Part shown: positions 8,606 to 15,770 of the stretch, piece after piece
Position numbering within the stretch: the first letter of the stretch is position 1
How the letters are laid out: every line of letters starts with the position of its first letter
From: Flavobacteriales bacterium
GTDB taxonomy: Bacteria > Bacteroidota > Bacteroidia > Flavobacteriales_D > Sanyastnellaceae
Reading direction: 5' to 3'
Length of the DNA: 64,000 nucleotides
Assembly (NCBI GenBank): GCA_018402085.1
Contig: JAGYJM010000002.1
Coordinates: forward strand, 434,001 to 498,000
Made by a program: the position numbers and the translations under genes
Notes under the pieces: generated by a model
Database searches by the model: none
Told to the model about the DNA's origin: nothing
What the model saw: only the letters and a program-made list of their open reading frames with translations

Positions 8606-9565
8606 TTGTCACCATTTACAGTTATACCGGCCAAAGAAGAGCAAGCAGCGTTTCAACAGCTCACGGCTACCTATGGTGGTGTGTTTTATGAAAGCGCATT
8701 TTTGCCGGATGACGATCAACTTTTGCAGTACGTTATCGTGGCAGCCGACGGACAGTGTATCGGTGGCTTTCAGGTTTATCGACTAAAACTGAAGGGGATT
8801 TCAACCCTCAGTGTGGCACCTTGGCATCCGCATTGCGCCTTGTTCGTGGTGCCGCGCGATGGCGGAGTTGTTGCTCGTCAGACCTATCGCAAGCAAATTG
8901 CCGCTGCGCTGGCTGATTTTCTCGCTGAGAGAAGCGAACCACTGGTCTCGGTGCCGTTGCCGCCCGAGTGGTCAGATGTGCAGCCTTTCATCTGGAAAGG
9001 TTTTCATTGTACTGTAAAGTACACATACCGCCTGGCGCAGGGTGCCACCGAAGCATCCGCGCTTTTTAGCGCGAAAACAAGAAACAGCATACGGAAAGCA
9101 CGAAAAGACGGCGTAGAAGTTTTAGAGACAAGGCATGCAAGTGAGGTGTATAAGGGGCTCAGTGCCAGCGCTGTTGAAAAAGGTTTTGACATCAATCAAG
9201 CGCGGCTTGAACGGTTGTTGAGTGGTTTCGGAAAAGGGGCTTGTTTTGCTTTGGCCGCAAAAGCGGCCGGACGGGTGATTGCCTCAGCCGTCATCGTTCA
9301 TGACACCCAGACAGCTTATTATTTGCTCGGAGGCGTAGATCGTCAACACGCCGGCCAGGGGGCACTTGCCATACTCGTAGATCATGCGATACGAAAAACG
9401 AACGATGCCGGTTGCGAAATTTTCGATTTCGAAGGCAGTATGATTCCGGAGGTAGAGCAGTTCGTTCGCGGATTTGGCGGAGTAATTCAGCCTTACTATG
9501 TGGTGGCGAAATCGCCCGACTGGATGGTTCCCTTGCTCCGTTTACGCGGCAAGAGCGAGTTTTAA
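8606..9565 (+). CDS. FemAB/GNAT-like acyltransferase of the glycan locus
   Basis: 319 residues from TTG 8606 (no earlier ATG in frame gives a sensible N-terminus). Two GNAT-like lobes; the second has TRNSIRKARKDGVEVLE and later YYLLGGVDRQHAGQGALAIL, the conserved FemAB/BioF2-like acetyltransferase signatures. Proteins of this type transfer amino-acyl or acetyl groups and often sit in surface polysaccharide clusters, where they modify an amino sugar. The stop codon overlaps the stop of the convergent signalling gene (TTTTAAAC at 9560-9567). Contains a palindromic GCCGC-AAAA-GCGGC at about 9255-9270 encoding AAKAA. Confidence 0.65.
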   Translation: MSPFTVIPAKEEQAAFQQLTATYGGVFYESAFLPDDDQLLQYVIVAADGQCIGGFQVYRLKLKGISTLSVAPWHPHCALFVVPRDGGVVARQTYRKQIAAALADFLAERSEPLVSVPLPPEWSDVQPFIWKGFHCTVKYTYRLAQGATEASALFSAKTRNSIRKARKDGVEVLETRHASEVYKGLSASAVEKGFDINQARLERLLSGFGKGACFALAAKAAGRVIASAVIVHDTQTAYYLLGGVDRQHAGQGALAILVDHAIRKTNDAGCEIFDFEGSMIPEVEQFVRGFGGVIQPYYVVAKSPDWMVPLLRLRGKSEF

Positions 9566-11331
9566 ACGCGCACGCCCATCACCAGGATATCATCTATCTG
9601 TTCGTTGGTGCCTTTCCAATTCTGAAGGGTGCGTTTGATGGTCATTTCTTGTTCGTACATCGAGGCATCAGAAATCTCATTCAGGAGGCTGATCCAACGA
9701 CGGCGAGAGAACTTCTTGTTTTTAGGTCCTCCAAATTGATCAGTGAAACCGTCAGAAAGCATGTAGAAGTGGTCGGCTTCTTGAAATGGAATCCTGTGGC
9801 AGGTGAAATTTTTATCCTGACCCCGAAAGGTCCCGCCGAGTGAGTATCGGTTTCCGCGAAATAACTTAACGTTGTCACCACTCTTATGGTATAGATTCTG
9901 GTAAGCTCCCGCGAAAGAGGCAATGTGATCATCCATGTTGAAACGGCACAAAGCGATATCCATGCCTGTGCTGATCAAGGTTTCGGCGTCGTGTTGCTTC
10001 AGCTCTTTCACAATGCGCTCGTCTATGAAAGAGAGTACCTCATCGGGTTTCTGTAAGCTTTCTTCAATTATGGCCTGAGAGAGCAATTTGCTGCTGATCA
10101 TGCTCATGAAGGCACCCGGAACACCATGTCCGGTGCAGTCTACGCACGCCAGCCAGCGGGTATTACCTTCTTCATGAAACCAGTAAAAGTCACCACTGAC
10201 AATGTCTTTCGGGCGCGAGTAAATAAAAGCATCTTCAAAACTGCGGGCGATTAAGCTGTGGTTAGGAAGCAACAATTGCTGGATGCGCTTTGCCGCAATA
10301 ATGCTTTCTGTCATGGCGATGTAGTTCTCGCGCATGACTTCATTGATTTTACTGCGTTCTTCGGCTTCTGCCCGCAGTTTTTCGTTCAATTCTGAGAGCT
10401 CGAGCATGCGCTGTGCCACCGTATCTTCAAGTCTTTCAGTGATGCGCATCGCACGTTCTTCGGCATCTTTCGTCTCAGTCATGTCAAAAAAGCTGACCGT
10501 AAAGCAGTTTGAACGTGATGGGTCGTAGACCGTTTTGACCTTGAAGTAGCGTCGGTGACCTTTAAAAGTGCGTACTTTTACCACATCTTCAGCCTCACGA
10601 CTCCCTTTGTTAAAGCTTCCAAAGCTCGTCAGGATGTAGCGGAGAAAGGGAATGGAGAACAACTCACCGAAGCCTGTGATAAACGCGGTTTCATTCTCTG
10701 CCTCAAAGAGCTGAATGGCTTCATAATTAGCCTCCTGAACGCTGAGGGAGCGCACACACAGGCGCAACATATCGCGCAATTCGTTACTTTCAAGGTTTCT
10801 GGCGAGTAGCTTGCGTATGTCACCTTCAGTTTTAAATTCGACAAGTGCTACACCTGCGTGATGAAAAATAGACCGGTATCGGTCTTCACTTGCGGTGAGC
10901 TTCTCCTGTATGTTCCTCTTTTGTTTCTCCTGATTGTGCTTAGCGATTGCTTGCTGAATGGCGACATCCAGTCGGAAAAGAGAAGACTTGATGATATAGT
11001 CATCAACCCCTTTTTCAATCCACTCTACCGCAGCCTCCTCAGGAATTTGTCCGGTGATCAGAATAAACGGAATCTCAAGTCCGAGTTCTTGTGTTCTGAG
11101 AAAAGCATCCAGTCCGGTGAACTGCGGAATATTGTAGTCACTCAGAATCACATCCGGATGGTGTTTACTCAGGTAATCTTCAAAAGAAGGTTTATCGGTG
11201 ACGTGGTCAACTACCCAATCGGGATGCGTCTTTTTCAGTCGCATGCGAATGAGTTCCGCGTCGAGCGCATAGTCTTCGAGAAGAAGCACATGGAGGTCGG
11301 ATCTGTTGTGATATGGTAAAGAAGAGGTCAT
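9562..11331 (-). CDS. Response regulator with PAS-like middle and SpoIIE/PP2C phosphatase output
   Basis: About 589 residues from ATG 11331 (a start at 11373 would add 14 residues ahead of MTSSLPY). N-terminal receiver: LHVLLLEDYALDAELIRMRL, phospho-acceptor Asp in PDVILSDYNIPQFTG, and LITG. A PAS-like section follows (ASEDRYRSIFHHAGVALVEF), then a coiled coil (RITERLEDTVAQRMLELSEL). The C-terminal domain is SpoIIE-type PPM phosphatase with metal-binding PKDIVSGDFYW and CVDCTGHGVPGAFMS. Likely dephosphorylates an anti-sigma-factor antagonist or similar Ser/Thr-phosphoprotein after receiver phosphorylation. Last gene of the minus-strand signalling cluster (14852 to 9562), with a 100-bp gap to the regulator upstream. 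Confidence 0.85.
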   Translation of the reverse strand: MTSSLPYHNRSDLHVLLLEDYALDAELIRMRLKKTHPDWVVDHVTDKPSFEDYLSKHHPDVILSDYNIPQFTGLDAFLRTQELGLEIPFILITGQIPEEAAVEWIEKGVDDYIIKSSLFRLDVAIQQAIAKHNQEKQKRNIQEKLTASEDRYRSIFHHAGVALVEFKTEGDIRKLLARNLESNELRDMLRLCVRSLSVQEANYEAIQLFEAENETAFITGFGELFSIPFLRYILTSFGSFNKGSREAEDVVKVRTFKGHRRYFKVKTVYDPSRSNCFTVSFFDMTETKDAEERAMRITERLEDTVAQRMLELSELNEKLRAEAEERSKINEVMRENYIAMTESIIAAKRIQQLLLPNHSLIARSFEDAFIYSRPKDIVSGDFYWFHEEGNTRWLACVDCTGHGVPGAFMSMISSKLLSQAIIEESLQKPDEVLSFIDERIVKELKQHDAETLISTGMDIALCRFNMDDHIASFAGAYQNLYHKSGDNVKLFRGNRYSLGGTFRGQDKNFTCHRIPFQEADHFYMLSDGFTDQFGGPKNKKFSRRRWISLLNEISDASMYEQEMTIKRTLQNWKGTNEQIDDILVMGVRV

Positions 11332-11431
11332 GTTACGTAAAGTCAGGGTAAAAGTAACATCAGCCTTTCGCAAATCACGAAAGGCTGAGACCGACAGTGA
11401 TGTCAGATTATGCCTAATTCGCTTCGGAAGA

Positions 11432-12073
11432 TTAGGCTGAAGGAAGCAAATTGTGCAATAAGATGTACTTGATGATGTCAGAGTTATTATCCATGTTCAT
11501 TTTGGTGAGAATCCGTGAGCGATAGGTCGAGATGGTCTTTGCGCTCAGGCTGAGCTGATCAGCGATCTGATTGTTTGCCTTTCCTTCACCAATGGCAAGA
11601 AATACCTCATACTCACGGTCAGACAGTTGACTATGTGGAAGCCCCTGGCTCTTGTTGTTCATTTCACGGTACAGTAGCTTCGTGATTGCCGGACTAAGGT
11701 ATTCACCGCCATTATGTATGGTTCGAATGGCATCAATGAGTACATCGGGAGCACTGTCTTTGTGAAGGTATCCTGAAGCGCCCGCTTTGAGCATTCGTAT
11801 CGCGAACTGATCTTCAGGATACATGCTCAATACGAGTACTTTGATGTCTGGGTAGAAAATTTTGATTTGCTTGAGAACTTCTAGTCCGCTGCGACCGGGC
11901 AAAGAAACATCCAGAACGATAATATCAGGTTGTATTTTACGCAGTCGTTGCAGTAGTTCTTCACCACTTGCAACATCATCAGCGAGAATATTGATGTCTG
12001 GGAAGTTTGAGATGATTTTACTCAAACCTTCTCTCACGATCTTGTGATCGTCACAAATAATGGCATTGATCAT
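11432..12073 (-). CDS. NarL/LuxR-family response regulator (copy 2)
   Basis: 213 residues. Receiver domain with acidic pair ICDDHKIVREGL, phospho-acceptor Asp in PDIIVLDVSLPGRSG, and conserved Lys in GYLHKDS. C-terminal GerE helix-turn-helix: LSDREYEVFLAIGEGKANNQIADQLSLSAKTISTYRSRI. Very similar to the neighbour at 12184-12834 (shared stretch VLKQIK..KVLVLSMYPEDQFAIRMLKAGASGYLHKDS), so the two are tandem paralogues. Possible partner is the HisKA_3 kinase at 12891-14414. Targets not identifiable. Confidence 0.9.
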   Translation of the reverse strand: MINAIICDDHKIVREGLSKIISNFPDINILADDVASGEELLQRLRKIQPDIIVLDVSLPGRSGLEVLKQIKIFYPDIKVLVLSMYPEDQFAIRMLKAGASGYLHKDSAPDVLIDAIRTIHNGGEYLSPAITKLLYREMNNKSQGLPHSQLSDREYEVFLAIGEGKANNQIADQLSLSAKTISTYRSRILTKMNMDNNSDIIKYILLHNLLPSA

Positions 12074-12183
12074 AGCGCCAGTTGTTTTGGTTGATTATCA
12101 AAACCAAATGTACCGGGGGGCGACTGTCAGCCATATAGGAGCAGAACTGCAGTGGGAGTAGGATGTTTCCTACAATGCCTGAA

Positions 12184-12834
12184 TCACGCGTCAGACGTGC
12201 CGGGAGCTAATTCGTGCAGCATAATGTACTTGATAAGTTCGGAGTTATTCTCAAGCTGCATTTTTTCGAGTATTCGGGTGCGGTAGGTACTGATCGTCTT
12301 TACACTCAGTGAAAGTTGATGGGCGATTTCTGAAATAGTTTTACCCTCACCAATGTAGAGCAGCACCTCGTACTCGCGGTCAGAGAGGGTCTTGTGAGGC
12401 AGGTCTTCACCTTCAGCATTCATTTCTTTGAACATGAGCCTGGTGATGGTTGGGCTCAGGTACTCGCCTCCTTTAGCAATGGTGGTGAGTGCTTCTTTGA
12501 GAATCGCCGGTTCAGAATCTTTATGGAGGTAACCTGAGGCACCGGCTTTGAGCATGCGAATAGCAAACTGATCTTCGGGGTACATGCTCAATACGAGAAC
12601 CTTGATCTCCGGGCGCAGCGCCTTGATTTGTTTCAGCACTTCGAGACCGCTTCTACCGGGCAGCGATACATCGAGGATAATCATGCTCGGGTTTTGTCGG
12701 TGAACGATTTGGAATAACGACTCTCCACTTTCTACATCAGCGATCACATCAAATCCGTCAAACAGAGAAATGATCTGGCGCAGACCTTCTCTGACAATTT
12801 TATGATCATCGCATATGGCTACAGTCTCGGGCAT
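12184..12834 (-). CDS. NarL/LuxR-family response regulator (copy 1)
   Basis: 216 residues, same architecture as the downstream copy: receiver (ICDDHKIVREGLRQII; Asp in PSMIILDVSLPGRSG; Lys in GYLHKDSEPA) and GerE DNA-binding domain (LSDREYEVLLYIGEGKTISEIAHQLSLSVKTISTYRTRI). Lies 56 bp downstream of the receiver-PAS-kinase gene on the same strand and is its most likely cognate regulator. Divergence from copy 2 is concentrated in the middle of the receiver and the recognition helix surroundings, which suggests different partners or targets. Confidence 0.9.
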   Translation of the reverse strand: MPETVAICDDHKIVREGLRQIISLFDGFDVIADVESGESLFQIVHRQNPSMIILDVSLPGRSGLEVLKQIKALRPEIKVLVLSMYPEDQFAIRMLKAGASGYLHKDSEPAILKEALTTIAKGGEYLSPTITRLMFKEMNAEGEDLPHKTLSDREYEVLLYIGEGKTISEIAHQLSLSVKTISTYRTRILEKMQLENNSELIKYIMLHELAPGTSDA

Positions 12835-12890
12835 AGGTATAGAGCGTTATCAGGTAGGTAATCTGGCTATTCTCTAAAAATACAGAAAAT

Positions 12891-14414
12891 CTACTCAATC
12901 TCGTCTCTCTTAACAGCAATACGTATGGTAGTGCCGTCATTCTCGCTCCCTCTGAGCGCGAATTCTCCATTCCAGCGTTTAATGCGTTCTCGTATTCCGA
13001 AAAGCCCTAAGCTGTTAGATTTGAGGGCTTTTTCCTCATCTACACCGATACCATTATCCGAGATTTCAAGTAGAATTGTACCGCGATCTTCAACGAGTTC
13101 AACAGCGGCTTCAGACGCCCTGGCGTGTTTATGAATATTCGTAAGCGCTTCTTGCACAATTCGGTACATCGCTGTGTTGAACTCATGGCTGAAACCGCTA
13201 TCATCCACCTTGCTCTTGAATTTACAATGCACAGGGTTATTCTCATTGTAATTCTTCACATGCCAGTCGAGCGCAGCGACCAGTCCCATATTATCAAGTA
13301 CCACCGGACGCAGCTCGTGGGCGATTCTTCGCACCGTTTGGATAGTGGTGGTAGTAAGGTCAACGAGGTAGTCGATTTTATCAAACACCTGATTGAAATC
13401 AACTCCTCCTTCCTGGTGCTCTTCCAGATGCTGCTTCAACCAGAAGAGTCCCAGCTTTGAGCCGGTGAGCTCCTGCCCGAGCTGATCGTGAATCTCCATT
13501 GCGATCTTTTTCTTCTCTTCATCACGAACGGTCTCAAGGTGGTGAGTAAGTTTTTGCAAGCGTTTATTTAAGCGTTTGGTCTCGTCTTCGGCCCTCACAC
13601 GCTTGGTGATATTGCCAGGTATAAAGACAACAGAATCAACCTTTTGATCCGCCAGCACCGGGCCAATTCGCACGAGGTAAAATTGTCGTTCACCACTGAT
13701 AGGTGTTCCTTCTACTTCAAGTGAAATACGCTCTTGATTTGCAAAGGCTGAGTGAACGGCTTGCCGGAGGGTATCTCGATAATCAACGTGTGCAAAGTCG
13801 TAAATCGATTTACCGATGACTTCATTTCGGGGTTGGCCGTCAACATCCCGGCTGACATATTGAATGGTGCCTTGATGGTCGAGCTTGTAGATGTTATCAG
13901 GAGCATTTTCAGCCAGCGCCCTGAAGTCGGCTTCGCTCGCCTCCAGTTCATTCACCACGCGCTCTTTCTCCACAAGGTTTCGCTTGGCTTCAAGGGCATT
14001 CTCAACCGCGCTGACCAATCTTCCCATTGAATCTTTCAGCACATAGTCATCTGCTCCGGCCTTGATGCAGGCTACAGCGGTTTCTTCGTTCACCGAGCCT
14101 GTACAAATAATGAAGGGGATGTATGTATTTTGCTCCCTCACAAATTCGAGTGCCTCCATCCCGGTGAACTGCGGCAACGCATAGTCAGAAAGAATCAGAT
14201 GAGGGTTGAATCGCTGCAGCGCCGCTTCAAAGTCTTCGCGATTGGTGACGTGTTCAATTTCTTTAGCAAACTGAAGCCTCCTGAGTTGTAGCTTGATCAG
14301 CTCTGCGTCACTCAAAAGATCTTCAAGCAAGAGTATGCGGAGCGTTTCGCCTTGTTCCGCTCTGAACACCTCCCAGTTTCCGAGCTTACTTCCGGTATTT
14401 CCGATTTCTCCCAT
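12891..14414 (-). CDS. Hybrid sensor: receiver-PAS-HisKA_3 histidine kinase
   Basis: 507 residues. Order: N-terminal receiver (LRILLLEDLLSDAELIKLQL; Asp in PHLILSDYALPQFTG; TGSVNEETAV), PAS domain (ASEADFRALAENAPDNIYKLDHQG), then NarX/DegS-type dimerisation domain with the phospho-accepting His in EKKKIAMEIHDQLGQELTG and a HATPase_c domain (IVQEALTNIHKHARA; EISDNGIGVDEE; SLGLFGIRERI). No transmembrane segment, so the input is cytoplasmic and probably arrives through the N-terminal receiver from the CheY-like protein or another kinase. Three bp separate it from the upstream CheY-like gene; NarL regulators follow. Confidence 0.9.
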   Translation of the reverse strand: MGEIGNTGSKLGNWEVFRAEQGETLRILLLEDLLSDAELIKLQLRRLQFAKEIEHVTNREDFEAALQRFNPHLILSDYALPQFTGMEALEFVREQNTYIPFIICTGSVNEETAVACIKAGADDYVLKDSMGRLVSAVENALEAKRNLVEKERVVNELEASEADFRALAENAPDNIYKLDHQGTIQYVSRDVDGQPRNEVIGKSIYDFAHVDYRDTLRQAVHSAFANQERISLEVEGTPISGERQFYLVRIGPVLADQKVDSVVFIPGNITKRVRAEDETKRLNKRLQKLTHHLETVRDEEKKKIAMEIHDQLGQELTGSKLGLFWLKQHLEEHQEGGVDFNQVFDKIDYLVDLTTTTIQTVRRIAHELRPVVLDNMGLVAALDWHVKNYNENNPVHCKFKSKVDDSGFSHEFNTAMYRIVQEALTNIHKHARASEAAVELVEDRGTILLEISDNGIGVDEEKALKSNSLGLFGIRERIKRWNGEFALRGSENDGTTIRIAVKRDEIE

Positions 14415-14417
14415 AGC

Positions 14418-14852
14418 TTACGTAATCGTGTGATTGATACCGATCCAGTACTGAAGCGCTTTTGACAATTCTTCTGAGTGTTGTGTGTAGTCGATCGCTT
14501 TCACCAGGTAGCTGTTCGCACCGAGCCTGTAAGCTTCACGGATGTCACTGTCTACCGCCGATGAACTAAGCACAATGATGGGGATCGTAACCAGTTCAGG
14601 ATGCGACCTAAGTTCTTTGAGTACTTGAAACCCACTCAGTTTGGGCATTTTCAGATCGAGAAATACAGCGCGCAAAGAATAGGCTTTATCCGTAACCGCA
14701 CCATCATCGTTAACAAAGAACGATACGGCTTCAGCGCCGTCACGTAAGGTGTGTACTTTCAGATCCATGCCGGCCTTCTTGAAGGCAAGGAGAGCCAGCT
14801 CTGCGTCATTGGCATTATCTTCAACCAAGACGATTTCTATCGTTTCTTCCAT
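14418..14852 (-). CDS. Stand-alone CheY-like receiver (Rcp1-type)
   Basis: 144 residues, single receiver domain: IEIVLVEDNANDAELALLAF, phospho-acceptor Asp in AVFLDLKMPKLSGFQVL, Thr/Ser switch in PIIVLSSSAVDSD and Lys in NSYLVKAIDYTQ. The DLKMPK..G.EVL variant is typical of Rcp1-like receivers that pair with phytochrome or hybrid kinases. First gene of the minus-strand signalling operon, 3 bp upstream of the receiver-PAS-kinase. Confidence 0.88.
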   Translation of the reverse strand: MEETIEIVLVEDNANDAELALLAFKKAGMDLKVHTLRDGAEAVSFFVNDDGAVTDKAYSLRAVFLDLKMPKLSGFQVLKELRSHPELVTIPIIVLSSSAVDSDIREAYRLGANSYLVKAIDYTQHSEELSKALQYWIGINHTIT

Positions 14853-14884
14853 CTTTCAGTTCAGGTGAAAATACACATTCCCAT

Positions 14885-14910
14885 AAAAAAAAGGGAGGCC
14901 AACCTCCCTT
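14885..14910 (-). terminator. Rho-independent terminator after the TPR-like gene
   Basis: Perfect 8-bp stem AAGGGAGG/CCTCCCTT with a 4-base CCAA loop (14891-14910), followed on the minus strand by a run of U (A run 14885-14890 on the + strand). It lies 25 bp past the stop of the 14935-15663 gene and separates it from the signalling operon that starts at 14852. Confidence 0.85.
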
Positions 14911-14934
14911 TATCATTTCATGGTCGCATGCTTA

Positions 14935-15663
14935 TTACCCAACAATGGTGCGATAAGTCACACTGAATTCAGGGTCGTCTTCGAAGTAAGACTCTGTGAG
15001 CGTAAGCCATTCTTTGGCCTTTGAACGCTCACCCATCTCATCGAGCATCTCTGCGTTCATGATGACGCCCATCTTGAGCAAAGACAACTGATCATCGGTC
15101 AGGTTGTCGCAGCAACTATCCTTGATCAGATTGCGCGCAACTTCCCATGCATTTTCAGCATCGCGTTTTGAGTTGTTCATCCAGAGGCTATGCGCGTAGG
15201 CCAGCCATGCGCCGGGATCCTTCTCATCCATATCCGTCAGGTATTTCCAGTACCGTTTTGAACGGATGTATTTCTCTTCGTCCATTTCGCGCTCGGCGAT
15301 TGCAATGGTCTCAAGACGCAGTTCACTCATGAACTCCTCAAACTCTGCCAGATAGGCCCCCTCTCCATCTTTCTTCACAAACTTGCGGATGTATTTCATC
15401 GCATCTTTGTAAGCCTTGGGATAATCTTCCTGCAGCTTCGGGTCATCTGATTGATGGATTCTGAAATAAGCCAGACTCATGTAGGCATATGGCAGTGGGT
15501 CTTTCCGGGTGTCATCGTCTTCAGTATACTTAAGAGCCTTGTACAGGCACTTCTCGTACTTCTCGTCAACGATGAACTCTAACAGGTCATCGTAGTTGTT
15601 CTGTGCGTTCAACGTCCATACTGTTCCAATGAACAGGGTCAGTAAGAATGCTTTCTTCATCAT
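14935..15663 (-). CDS. Secreted helical-repeat (TPR-like) protein of unknown function
   Basis: 242 residues with a signal peptide (MMKKAFLLTLFIGTVWTLNAQ, AxA-like cleavage before NNYDD). The rest is charged and alpha-helical, with repeated aromatic/Ala helices (YAYMSLAYFRIHQSDDPKLQ; PGAWLAYAHSLWMNNSKRD) that look like degenerate TPR units. Predicted periplasmic. Monocistronic, with its own terminator. No enzyme motif seen. Confidence 0.7.
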   Translation of the reverse strand: MMKKAFLLTLFIGTVWTLNAQNNYDDLLEFIVDEKYEKCLYKALKYTEDDDTRKDPLPYAYMSLAYFRIHQSDDPKLQEDYPKAYKDAMKYIRKFVKKDGEGAYLAEFEEFMSELRLETIAIAEREMDEEKYIRSKRYWKYLTDMDEKDPGAWLAYAHSLWMNNSKRDAENAWEVARNLIKDSCCDNLTDDQLSLLKMGVIMNAEMLDEMGERSKAKEWLTLTESYFEDDPEFSVTYRTIVG

Positions 15664-15770
15664 AATTTTTTCGTTTCTGCCTTTACTTGCGCAAACATTA
15701 TGCCTAAAATTAGCAGGATTCTTTGTGACCGCAAAAAAACCTGCAGCCTTCCGGCTTGTTTCACATCATT

